Source: Rhodospirillales bacterium (GTDB lineage Bacteria; Pseudomonadota; Alphaproteobacteria; UBA8366; JADFVY01). Taken from it: a stretch of DNA of 9,724 bases. Each line of letters begins with the position of its first letter. Position 1 is the stretch's first letter. Made by a program: the position numbers and the translations under genes. The stretch lies in assembly GCA_024644185.1 (NCBI GenBank), contig JAHELM010000053.1, positions 1 through 9,724 of the forward strand. The letters run 5' to 3'. This document shows, piece by piece, positions 1 to 6,736 of this stretch. A model generated the notes under the pieces. That model was not told the origin of the DNA. It was given only the letters and a program-made list of their open reading frames with translations, and did not search any database.

Positions 1-150
1 ATCGTGCTCGGCGAGGCCCTTCTTGCGCAGCCAGTCCTTGGCGGATTCCAGGTCGCCGCCGGTCTCGGTCAACGCCTTCTTGCAATCCATCATACCGGCG
101 CCGGTGGACTCACGCAGTTCCTTGACCAGCGCAGCCGTAATCTCGGCCAT
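1..150 (-). CDS. tsf: Elongation factor Ts, N-terminal part (cut by window edge)
   Basis: EF-Ts is the guanine-nucleotide exchange factor that recycles EF-Tu-GDP to EF-Tu-GTP in the cytoplasm during translation. Only the first 50 codons are present; the gene runs off the left edge. They begin MAEITAALVKELRE and contain the family's N-terminal hallmark TGAGMMDCKKAL (residues 17-28), followed by a Leu/Lys/Glu-rich helix. This is the small UBA-like domain that binds EF-Tu. The ATG at 148-150 is chosen because homologues start MAEIT and because GAGGA (159-163) lies 8 nt upstream. The gene follows rpsB by 93 nt on the same strand, the standard bacterial rpsB-tsf order, so the two are probably co-transcribed. 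Identity is secure; the catalytic core and dimerisation regions lie outside the window. Confidence 0.96.
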   Translation of the reverse strand, partial: MAEITAALVKELRESTGAGMMDCKKALTETGGDLESAKDWLRKKGLAEHD

Positions 151-188
151 TTTTGAATTCCTCTTGATCCGTCTTAGTGCGAGACAAT

Positions 189-238
189 CGCCCGGGCCCG
201 GGCGGCAACCAAACCGGCGCCGCCCGTCCCGAACGGGC
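189..238 (-). other. rpsB-tsf intercistronic alternative hairpins
   Basis: The 93-nt gap between rpsB and tsf contains three GC-rich inverted repeats. Hairpin A has arms GCCCGT (222-227) and ACGGGC (233-238) with a 5-nt loop, a few bases after the rpsB stop. Hairpin B has 7-bp arms at 200-206 and 219-225 with a 12-nt loop. Element C is the perfect 16-bp palindrome CGCCCGGGCCCGGGCG (189-204). A and B share bases 222-225, and B and C share 200-204, so they cannot form together. None is followed by a U-tract on the minus strand, so this is not a canonical intrinsic terminator. It could modulate tsf relative to rpsB through pausing, RNA processing or Rho-linked polarity. The repeats are visible in the sequence; the role is inference. 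Confidence 0.4.
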
Positions 239-243
239 AAAAC

Positions 244-1041
244 TCAGGCAGTCTCGGTCGCCGGTTCCTCGGCTGCCGATTCTTCCACGATCTCCGGCAG
301 TTCTTCCACCGGGGCCTGGGCCGACGCACCGATATCGGCGCCGCTCGCCATCATCTCCTGCTGCAAACCGTCCAGCACCGCGCCGGTCATCAGTTCACAA
401 TACAGCGTGATGGCGCGAATGGCGTCATCGTTGCCGGGAACCGCATGGGTCACGCCGGCGGGGCTGGAATTGCTGTCCAGCACGGCGACAACAGGAATCG
501 ACAACTTGTTCGCTTCCTGGATCGCCAACGCTTCCTTGTTGGTGTCGATCACGAACAGGACGTCCGGCAGACCACCCATGTCCTTGATGCCGCCAAGCGC
601 GCGCTCCAGCTTGTCGCGTTCGCGGGTCAGGTTCAGCAGCTCCTTCTTGGTCAGGCCGACGGTCTGTTCCGACAGGGTCTGCTCCAACTCGCGCAGCCGG
701 CGAATTGAATTCGAAATCGTCTTCCAGTTGGTCAGCATGCCACCGAGCCAGCGGTGGTTGACGTAGTACTGGCCGCAGCGCCTGGCCGAATCGGCAACGA
801 TCTCGCTGGCCTGGCGCTTGGTGCCGACGAACAGCACGCGACCGCCGCCGGCGGCGACGTTCCGCACGGTCTCCAGCGCACGGTGCAGCAACGGCACGGT
901 CTGTTCCAGATCGATGATGTGCACGCCGTTCCGCTGCCCGAACAGGAAGGGCTGCATCTTCGGGTTCCAGCGCCTGGTGGCGTGGCCAAAATGAACGCCA
1001 GCCTCAAGAAGCTGGCGCATGGTAAACGTAGGGATCGCCAT
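244..1041 (-). CDS. rpsB: 30S ribosomal protein S2
   Basis: S2 is a late-assembling small-subunit protein on the solvent side between head and body, needed for S1 binding and translation initiation. The 265-residue product starts MAIPTFTMRQLLEAGVHFGH and contains the S2 signatures RRWNPKM, GTKRQ, YVNHRWLGGMLTNW and PDVLFVID. The central Lys/Arg-rich coiled coil lies around residues 100-145. The last ~27 residues are an acidic Ala/Glu/Pro tail typical of alphaproteobacterial S2. The frame is open upstream as far as 1431, but the ATG at 1039-1041 is chosen because homology begins there and an AAAGGA Shine-Dalgarno sequence (1051-1056) precedes it by 9 nt. The gene has a long leader with its own promoter and structured RNA, and is followed by tsf. 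S2 is known to repress its own operon in gammaproteobacteria; whether that holds here is inference. Confidence 0.98.
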   Translation of the reverse strand: MAIPTFTMRQLLEAGVHFGHATRRWNPKMQPFLFGQRNGVHIIDLEQTVPLLHRALETVRNVAAGGGRVLFVGTKRQASEIVADSARRCGQYYVNHRWLGGMLTNWKTISNSIRRLRELEQTLSEQTVGLTKKELLNLTRERDKLERALGGIKDMGGLPDVLFVIDTNKEALAIQEANKLSIPVVAVLDSNSSPAGVTHAVPGNDDAIRAITLYCELMTGAVLDGLQQEMMASGADIGASAQAPVEELPEIVEESAAEEPATETA

Positions 1042-1045
1042 GATA

Positions 1046-1118
1046 ATCGGTCCTTTTCCGGTTATACCTCCGCGAGCCCAGCCGGTTTCCCGGCACCGGA
1101 GCGAACAGGACCACCGAT
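1046..1118 (-). promoter_or_regulatory. Nested leader fold that could mask the rpsB Shine-Dalgarno sequence
   Basis: In the minus-strand RNA the rpsB ribosome site AAAGGA (1051-1056) can pair with upstream leader bases. AUCGGU (1113-1118) pairs with ACCGAU (1046-1051), and CCU (1107-1109) pairs with AGG (1052-1054), giving 9 bp with a 3-nt bulge. GGUCCU (1107-1112) pairing with AGGACC (1049-1054) is an alternative. Nested inside is a stem CUCCG/CGGAG (1097-1101 with 1068-1072). Inside that is a hairpin GCCGG-GAAA-CCGGC (1081-1094) closed by a GNRA-type tetraloop. The arms occur in correct nested order. A structured leader that occludes the start is a common design for ribosomal-protein autoregulation. 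Pairing is read by eye from one sequence, without energy calculation or covariation. Confidence 0.4.
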
Positions 1119-1146
1119 CCAGCCCGCGTCGCCCGCGTGCGAAATA

Positions 1147-1173
1147 GGCGCTTCCCCACCATGGAGAAACGCC
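1147..1173 (-). other. Strong hairpin at the predicted 5' end of rpsB mRNA (or dnaE 3' hairpin)
   Basis: Two 11-nt arms (1147-1157 and 1163-1173) flank a 5-nt loop. In minus-strand RNA all 11 positions pair: nine Watson-Crick and two G-U. In plus-strand RNA the two wobble positions become A-C mismatches, so the element makes sense only as minus-strand RNA. The predicted rpsB transcription start, about 7 nt after the -10 box at 1180-1185, falls at or next to the first arm, so the hairpin would cap the rpsB mRNA. It also lies 68 nt beyond the dnaE stop and is followed by UAUUUC, a poor U-tract. It might therefore act as a weak dnaE terminator or 3' stabiliser. The sequence does not distinguish these roles. 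Confidence 0.5.
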
Positions 1174-1179
1174 GGCGGC

Positions 1180-1208
1180 GGTATACCGCCAAAGCACGCC
1201 ACTGGCAA
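1180..1208 (-). promoter_or_regulatory. Predicted sigma-70-type promoter of rpsB-tsf
   Basis: On the minus strand TTGCCA (1203-1208, four of six matches to TTGACA) is separated by exactly 17 nt from TATACC (1180-1185, four of six matches to TATAAT). The predicted start near 1173 gives a leader of about 130 nt before the rpsB ATG. The -10 box lies within the perfect 14-bp palindrome GGCGGTATACCGCC (1177-1190), which could be an operator. A GAATC (GANTC) site at 1222-1226 lies just upstream of the -35 box. GANTC is the CcrM methylation site in many alphaproteobacteria, though one such site means little. This is the best-spaced promoter candidate in the 199-nt dnaE-rpsB gap, where rpsB promoters are normally found. 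Confidence 0.55.
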
Positions 1209-1240
1209 GGAGAAAGCGGCGGAATCTCGCGGTATGGCGA

Positions 1241-4200
1241 TTACAGATCCTGCACGTCGACGATACCGGGGATCGCCTTGATGGCGCCACGCATTGCCGA
1301 CGAAATGGCATAGCGAGCCGGGAGTTCCAGTTCGACCTCGCGATCTTGCGTATCCAGCACCAGGCTGACCAGACCCCGCCCCTTCGCGCCGTGATCGCGG
1401 AACACGGCCGCCAGCGTATCGAGCGGCGCATCCTCGCCGAGGAAAATGCGCAGACCCGCGGCGGCGTGAGTTGCCACCTCCTCCAGCAGTTCGACTTTCT
1501 GGGCGGTCAGGCGGATATCCTCATCGCGGCGCTGGACCTCGACGGTCAACAGCAGCGGTCTGCCCGCCTCCAGCATCTCGCGCGACGCGGCGAGAACTTC
1601 GGAAAATACCGTCACCTCATAACTGCCGCTGGCGTCCGACATCTGCACGAAGGCCATGCGCGAGCCCTTGGACGAGGTGGTCAGGCGCCGCGCGCCGACA
1701 ATACCGGCCAGCTTCACCCGCTCGCCGCGCACCGCCCCCGAGGCCACGCCGGCCCATTGGACGACACCCAGGCGGTCGCAAGTCTTGCGATGCGATTCCA
1801 TTGGATGCGAGGACAGATAGAAGCCCAGCGCCTCGAATTCACGGCGCAACGTTTCCTCGACCGCCCAGTCCGGCCCTTCGACCAGACGCGGCCGCATCGC
1901 CGCGCCCCTGGAATTGCCGCCGAACAGATTGATCTGGTTGGTTTCCCGTTCATTCTGCGCCGCCGCGGCGTGACGGATCACCATCTCCATGGACTCGAAG
2001 GCCTGACGTCGGCTCAGCCCCAGAGACTCGAACGCTCCGGCCGCGGCCAAAGTCTCAAGCTGTCTCTTGTTTACCTGACGGGCGTCCACCCGTTCGGCGA
2101 AGTCCGTGATATCAAGGAACGGCCCGTTCGCCTCGCGTTCGCGCAGCACCGCCTGCATCGCCGCCGCCCCGACCGTCTTCACCGCCGCCAGGGCATAGCG
2201 GATCGCGAGGGTTTTTTCCCGCGTATCCGTGGCCGGCAGCGGTTCGACCGAAAAACTGACCTGCGACCGGTTGATGTCGGGCGGCAGAAGCGCGATGTCG
2301 ATGCGATCCAACTCGGCACGCAGCATTCCCAGCTTGTCGGTATTGCCCATTTCGGTGCCCATCAGCGCCGCCATGAACTCGACAGGATAATTCGCCTTCA
2401 GCCACGCGGTCTGATAGGCAACCAGGGCATAGGCGGCGGCGTGGCTCTTGTTGAAGCCGTAGCCGGCAAATTTGTCGACCTGGTCGAAGATCCGGCCAGC
2501 CTGGGCCTTGGCGACGCCGCGCCCCACCGCGCCCTCGACGAAATTGGCGCGTTGGGCATCCATCTCGGCCTTGATCTTCTTGCCCATGGCCCGGCGCAGC
2601 AGATCGGCGCTGCCCAGCGAATAGCCGGACAGAACCTGGGCGATCTGCATCACCTGTTCCTGGTAAATCATGATGCCGTAGGTTTCCTTCAGGATCCCTT
2701 CCAGCGTCGGGTGCAGGTAATCGGGCGTTTCTTCTCCGTGCTTGCGCTTGATATAGCTTGGGATGTTGTCCATCGGACCCGGCCGGTACAGGGCAACGAC
2801 GGCGATGATATCCTCGAAGCGATCCGGCCGCAGCTTGCGCAGCACGTCCCGCATGCCGCTCGATTCAAGCTGGAACACGCCGGTCGCCTCGCCCCGGCAC
2901 AGCATGTCATAGGTTTTCTTGTCGTCCAGCGGCAGGGTCGACAGATCCAGATTCACCCCGCCGGCGGCGATCAGCTCGATGGCGCGAGCCAGCACCGTCA
3001 GCGTCTTCAGGCCGAGGAAGTCGTATTTCACCAGCCCGGCCAGTTCGACGTATTTCATGTTGAACTGGGTGACCGGCATGGTCGAGCGCGGATCGCGGTA
3101 CAGCGGCACCAGCTCGTCCAGCGGCCGGTCGCCGATGACCACGCCCGCGGCATGTGTCGAGGCGTGCCGATACAGGCCCTCCAGCTTCAGCGCGATGCCG
3201 ATCATCCGGGCGATGGTTTCATCCTCGCGCCGCATCTGCTGGATGGCCGGCTCACCGTCGATGGCCTGCTGCAGGGTCACCGGCTTGGCGGGGTTATTCG
3301 GCACCAGCTTGCAGATACGGTCGACGACCGGATAGGGCATCTGCAGCACGCGGCCGACATCGCGCAGAACGGCCCGCGCCTGCAACTTGCCAAAGGTGAT
3401 GATCTGGGCGACACGGTCGCGACCGTATTCCTGCTGCACGTAGTCCAGCACTTCGTCGCGCCGGTCCATGCAGAAATCGATATCGAAATCGGGCATGGAT
3501 ACGCGTTCCGGATTCAGGAAGCGTTCGAACAGCAGCCCCCAGCGCAACGGGTCCAGATCGGTGATCGTCAGCGACCAGGCAACGACGGAGCCGGCGCCGG
3601 AACCGCGCCCGGGCCCCACCGGGATGCCGTGCTGCTTGGCCCATTTGATGAAATCGGCGACGATCAGGAAATACCCGGGGAACCCCATCTGGGCGATGGT
3701 GTCCAGCTCGTAAGCCAGACGCTCGCGGTATGGTTTTGCTGTTTCCTCTCGCGTTGCCTCGTTCATTTCCGGGGTGAATATCTGCGCCGCCAGCCGCCGT
3801 TCCAATCCGTCGACGGCAAGCTGTCCCAGGGCCTCGGTCTCGGTGCGACCGCCCAGCTTGGTATAGACCGGCAGGATCGGTTTGCGTGTTTCCGGCATGA
3901 AGGAACAGCGATGAGCGATGACCAGCGTATTGTCCGCGGCCTCCGGCAGGTCGGCGAACAACGCCCGCATTTCCGATGCCGACTTGAAGTAATGTTCCGG
4001 CGTCAGCCGTCTGCGCGCGTCCTGCCCCAGATAGGCACCCTCGGCGATGCAGAGCAGTGCGTCGTGGGCCTCGTACATGCCGCGGTCGGCGAAGAACACA
4101 TCGTTGGTGGCGACCAGTGGCAAACCCGTCGTGTAGGCCAGGTCGACCAGCCTGTCCTCGATGGCAGCCTCGGCATCCATGCCGTGCCGCATGATCTCGA

Positions 4201-4723
4201 CATAGAGCCGATTGTCGAACAGCGCGGCCAGGCGCCGAAGCATGGCTTCCGCGGCATCCTCCTGCCCTTCCGCCAGCAGCCGGCCCACTGTTCCGGCCGG
4301 ACCGCCAGTCAGCGCCAGCAGTCCGTCGCCCAGGGTCTCGAACTCCGCCAGCGCAATCTGCGGCGCCTCGCCTCCCTCGGTCTCCAGAAAAGACTTGCTG
4401 ACCAGCTTCAGCAGATTGCCATAGCCGGTCTCGTTCTGGGCCAGCAGCACCATCTGGTCGGGCGCCAGCGCATGGGCCATGCCGGGGCGGTCGCCGTCCT
4501 CGCGGCGAATGCCGACCTGACAGCCGACGATCGGCTGCACGCCGACCTTGGTGGCGGCGGCGCCGAATTCCATCGCGCCGAACAGATTCCCGGTATCGGC
4601 GACGGCTACCGCCGGCATCCGCTGGCGCGCGCACAAATCCGCCAGGTCCGAATGCTTCAGCGCCCCTTCCGAAAGGGAATATGCGGAATGGACCCGCAGG
4701 TGAATGAAATCGGCATGCGACAT
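1241..4723 (-). CDS. dnaE: DNA polymerase III alpha subunit (replicative polymerase)
   Basis: DnaE is the catalytic 5'-3' polymerase of the replicative holoenzyme. The 1160-residue product has the usual proteobacterial length. It contains an N-terminal PHP domain (about 1-270, starting FIHLRVHS), then palm, thumb and fingers (about 290-820). The palm acidic residues are visible as PDFDIDF (D412, D414) and LVKYDFLG (D568), matching the E. coli triad D401/D403/D555. GPGRGSGAGS (371-380) is a conserved palm signature. An HhH-containing region lies at about 840-900, the internal beta-clamp motif QINLF at 930-934, and an OB fold at about 1000-1075. The C-terminal tau-binding region ends at VQDL. 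The PHP metal site looks degenerate (R10 and T44 where active PHP domains have His), so proofreading presumably relies on a separate DnaQ epsilon. The ATG at 4721-4723 matches the E. coli start context within a residue or so. No Shine-Dalgarno sequence is visible. lolD lies 73 nt upstream and rpsB 199 nt downstream. Confidence 0.98.
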   Translation of the reverse strand: MSHADFIHLRVHSAYSLSEGALKHSDLADLCARQRMPAVAVADTGNLFGAMEFGAAATKVGVQPIVGCQVGIRREDGDRPGMAHALAPDQMVLLAQNETGYGNLLKLVSKSFLETEGGEAPQIALAEFETLGDGLLALTGGPAGTVGRLLAEGQEDAAEAMLRRLAALFDNRLYVEIMRHGMDAEAAIEDRLVDLAYTTGLPLVATNDVFFADRGMYEAHDALLCIAEGAYLGQDARRRLTPEHYFKSASEMRALFADLPEAADNTLVIAHRCSFMPETRKPILPVYTKLGGRTETEALGQLAVDGLERRLAAQIFTPEMNEATREETAKPYRERLAYELDTIAQMGFPGYFLIVADFIKWAKQHGIPVGPGRGSGAGSVVAWSLTITDLDPLRWGLLFERFLNPERVSMPDFDIDFCMDRRDEVLDYVQQEYGRDRVAQIITFGKLQARAVLRDVGRVLQMPYPVVDRICKLVPNNPAKPVTLQQAIDGEPAIQQMRREDETIARMIGIALKLEGLYRHASTHAAGVVIGDRPLDELVPLYRDPRSTMPVTQFNMKYVELAGLVKYDFLGLKTLTVLARAIELIAAGGVNLDLSTLPLDDKKTYDMLCRGEATGVFQLESSGMRDVLRKLRPDRFEDIIAVVALYRPGPMDNIPSYIKRKHGEETPDYLHPTLEGILKETYGIMIYQEQVMQIAQVLSGYSLGSADLLRRAMGKKIKAEMDAQRANFVEGAVGRGVAKAQAGRIFDQVDKFAGYGFNKSHAAAYALVAYQTAWLKANYPVEFMAALMGTEMGNTDKLGMLRAELDRIDIALLPPDINRSQVSFSVEPLPATDTREKTLAIRYALAAVKTVGAAAMQAVLREREANGPFLDITDFAERVDARQVNKRQLETLAAAGAFESLGLSRRQAFESMEMVIRHAAAAQNERETNQINLFGGNSRGAAMRPRLVEGPDWAVEETLRREFEALGFYLSSHPMESHRKTCDRLGVVQWAGVASGAVRGERVKLAGIVGARRLTTSSKGSRMAFVQMSDASGSYEVTVFSEVLAASREMLEAGRPLLLTVEVQRRDEDIRLTAQKVELLEEVATHAAAGLRIFLGEDAPLDTLAAVFRDHGAKGRGLVSLVLDTQDREVELELPARYAISSAMRGAIKAIPGIVDVQDL

Positions 4724-4732
4724 GACAGGACC

Positions 4733-4761
4733 AGATTACGCGGCGCGCGATGCCTTGTCAG
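4733..4761 (-). promoter_or_regulatory. Candidate dnaE promoter giving a near-leaderless mRNA
   Basis: In the 73-nt lolD-dnaE gap the minus strand carries CTGACA (4756-4761, five of six matches to the -35 consensus), a 17-nt spacer, and TAATCT (4733-4738, matching the key T1, A2 and T6 of the -10). Only 9 nt separate the -10 box from the dnaE ATG, so initiation would fall within a few bases of the start codon. The bases just before the ATG (GGTCCTGTC) hold no purine-rich ribosome site. The perfect 10-bp palindrome TTGCCGGCAA (4769-4778) lies just upstream of the -35. dnaE may instead be read through from lolD; the -10 match is only moderate. Confidence 0.35.
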
Positions 4762-4796
4762 CAGACCATTGCCGGCAAATACAGGCGCTTCTGTCT

Positions 4797-5492
4797 TCAG
4801 ACGGAAATTTCGTGCAGACCGCGATCGCGGATGGTAACCGCCCGGTCCATGCGCCGGGCCAGATCCGGATTGTGAGTCGCAACCAGCGCCGAGAGGCCCG
4901 TTTCGCGCACCAGTCGCAGCATCATGTCGAACACGCCGTCCGCCGTGTGCACGTCCAGGTTCCCGGTCGGCTCGTCGGCCAGGAGCAAACGCGGATCGTT
5001 GGCCAGCGCGCGCACGATGGCAACCCGCTGCTGTTCGCCGCCCGACAGGCGCGCCGGCCGATGGTCGGCGCGCGGCGCCAGCCCGACCGAGTCCAGCAAA
5101 TGCATCGCCACCTTTCGGGCCGTCGCATTCGACTCGCCGGCGATCATCCGCGGCATGGCGACATTCTCGAGCGCGGAAAACTCCGGCAACAGATGATGAA
5201 ACTGGTAGACGAACCCGACCGTGGTGCGCCGCAGCGCCGTGCGCTCGTTGTCGTTCATGCCGCCGCAGGACTTCCCCTGCATAACGACATCTCCGCCATC
5301 CGGCCGTTCCAGCAGCCCGGCCACATGCAACAGGGTCGACTTGCCGGATCCCGACGGCGCCACCAGCGCCACAAGCTCGCCCGGCTGGATGACGATCGAG
5401 GCATCGTTAAGCACTTCGACCGGAGGCACGCCGGTGCTGCGGTAGGTGCGGACAACAGATTGAAGCTGCAAGACCGGTGCGGCATCACTCAT
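4797..5492 (-). CDS. lolD: Lipoprotein-releasing system ATPase LolD
   Basis: LolD is the cytoplasmic ATPase of the Lol ABC machine, which extracts outer-membrane lipoproteins from the inner membrane and hands them to LolA. The 231-residue protein carries every ABC landmark: Walker A APSGSGKST (45-53), Q-loop Q97 in VYQFHHLLPEFSALEN, signature LSGGEQQR (149-156), Walker B LLLADEP (169-175) with catalytic E174, D-loop NLD (178-180) and switch H207. The FHHLLPEF segment is the LolD-type motif contacting the permease coupling helix and distinguishes it from MacB/FtsE relatives. The first Walker A residue is Ala (A45) instead of Gly. The start ATG at 5490-5492 overlaps the lolC stop by 8 nt and has GGAGG (5502-5506) 9 nt upstream, inside lolC, implying translational coupling. 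dnaE follows after 73 nt. Confidence 0.96.
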   Translation of the reverse strand: MSDAAPVLQLQSVVRTYRSTGVPPVEVLNDASIVIQPGELVALVAPSGSGKSTLLHVAGLLERPDGGDVVMQGKSCGGMNDNERTALRRTTVGFVYQFHHLLPEFSALENVAMPRMIAGESNATARKVAMHLLDSVGLAPRADHRPARLSGGEQQRVAIVRALANDPRLLLADEPTGNLDVHTADGVFDMMLRLVRETGLSALVATHNPDLARRMDRAVTIRDRGLHEISV

Positions 5493-6732
5493 AGCGCAGC
5501 ACCTCCACCGGATCGAGCCGTGCCGCTCGCCATGCCGGATAGATCGAGGCCAAAAAAGTCAGAAGCAGCGCCATGACGATGACCGTAACCACTTCGCTGG
5601 TCTCGATCACGGCCGGCACCTGCGACAGGAAACGGACTTCCGGCGGAAACAGGGCCCATCCGGTCATCCCCTCGATCCACATCTGGATCGTCTCGATATT
5701 GGCGGAAAAGGTAATGCCCAGCAGCGCGCCGAACGCCGTTCCCGCAATGCCGACACTGGCGCCGGTGGTGAAGAAGATGCGCAGGATCATGCCCTGGGTC
5801 GCCCCCATCGTGCGCAGGATGGCGATACCCTTGCCCTTGTCCTGCACCAGCATGATCTGGCTGGAGATGATGTTGAAGGCGGCGACCAGGATGATCATCG
5901 TCAGAATCAGGAACATGACGTTGCGTTCCACCTGCAGCGCCCCGAAGAAGCTGGAGTTCACCCGCTGCCATTCGATGACCCGGCCGCGGTCGCCGACGAT
6001 GGTGGCGATCTCCGGCTGCAGGTCGATGGCCTTGTCGGGATCGTCCAGCATCACCTCGACGTGCGAAACACTCTCCTGATAGCGGAAGAAAAGCTGCGCC
6101 TGCTCAAGCGGCATGTAGACGAAGCTGTTGTCGTATTCATACATGCCGACTTCGAAGATGCCGGCCACCGGATAAGCCTTCATCCGCGGTACCGTGCCAA
6201 AGGCGGTAACGCTGCCCTGCGGCGAAACGAACGTGATGTCGTCGCCCACCACCAGTCGAAGCCGCCCGGCAAGACGGCTGCCGATCAGCACGCCCTTGCC
6301 CTCGGCGAAATCCTTGAGATTGCCGACCACGATGCTGCCGGCCAGCATTGCTCTCTTGCCGAAATCCTCGGCCCGGATGCCCCGGACCATGGCGCCCGAC
6401 GCATAACCATGCGCGGTCAGCATCACCTGTCCCTCGACCAGCGGTGTCGCCTCGACGACGCCGGGGATATTGCGGATTCCATCGGCGATGTCGTCATAGC
6501 CCATGATCGGCGCCTGGCTGCCAACCACGGTGACATGCCCGTTGACGCCAAGAATACGGCCCAGCAATTCGACCCGGAAGCCGTTCATCACCGCCATGAC
6601 GATGATCAGGGTCGCAACCCCCAGCAGGATTCCCAGCAGCGAGAACCCGGCGATGACCGAGATAAACCCTTCCTGCCGGCGGGCCCGCAGATAGCGCAGG
6701 GACACAAGCCTCTCGAATGGGGACAGCAGCAT
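5485..6732 (-). CDS. lolC: Lipoprotein-releasing system permease LolC/LolE family
   Basis: This is the inner-membrane permease that, with LolD, releases mature lipoproteins for transport to the outer membrane. The 415-residue product shows the family layout. A cytoplasmic start contains RYLRARRQEGFISV, followed by TM1 at about 23-49. A large periplasmic domain spans about 52-268, then TM2 at about 271-295. A cytoplasmic coupling segment KGKGIAILRTMGAT (299-312) leads to TM3 at about 316-343 and TM4 at about 381-403. The C-terminal ending YPAWRAARLDPVEVLRYE is diagnostic. The start ATG lies 4 nt after the proS stop, with only a weak GGCGGG-like ribosome site, so coupling to proS is likely. The stop overlaps lolD. 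Only one permease gene is present; a single protein could form a homodimer as in LolF-type systems, but a second gene elsewhere cannot be excluded. I cannot separate C from E by eye, so the symbol is nominal. Confidence 0.93.
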   Translation of the reverse strand: MLLSPFERLVSLRYLRARRQEGFISVIAGFSLLGILLGVATLIIVMAVMNGFRVELLGRILGVNGHVTVVGSQAPIMGYDDIADGIRNIPGVVEATPLVEGQVMLTAHGYASGAMVRGIRAEDFGKRAMLAGSIVVGNLKDFAEGKGVLIGSRLAGRLRLVVGDDITFVSPQGSVTAFGTVPRMKAYPVAGIFEVGMYEYDNSFVYMPLEQAQLFFRYQESVSHVEVMLDDPDKAIDLQPEIATIVGDRGRVIEWQRVNSSFFGALQVERNVMFLILTMIILVAAFNIISSQIMLVQDKGKGIAILRTMGATQGMILRIFFTTGASVGIAGTAFGALLGITFSANIETIQMWIEGMTGWALFPPEVRFLSQVPAVIETSEVVTVIVMALLLTFLASIYPAWRAARLDPVEVLRYE

Positions 6733-6736
6733 CGGC

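Noticed and set aside
1122..1138. Two direct copies of GCCCGCGT with a 9-nt period in the rpsB leader.
   Set aside because: Only two 8-bp copies in GC-rich sequence, easily chance; no wider repeat or array.
1042..1431. Upstream in-frame extension of rpsB by 130 codons.
   Set aside because: It runs through the promoter and leader and into dnaE. S2 homology and the ribosome site place the start at 1041.
1346..4837. Open reading frame of 1163 codons on the plus strand, antisense to almost all of dnaE.
   Set aside because: Its codons are exactly the reverse complements of dnaE codons. Plus-strand stops would need TTA, CTA or TCA in dnaE, which this GC-rich genome avoids. The product resembles nothing and dnaE is unmistakable.
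4704..5576. Long plus-strand frame opposite lolD; similar frames at 6061-6999 (opposite lolC), 6917-8086 (opposite proS) and 8962-9690 (opposite mce and the rnj end).
   Set aside because: All are codon-aligned with the real minus-strand gene, so they stay open for the same codon-avoidance reason. The products are Arg/His/Gln-rich with no recognisable domain.
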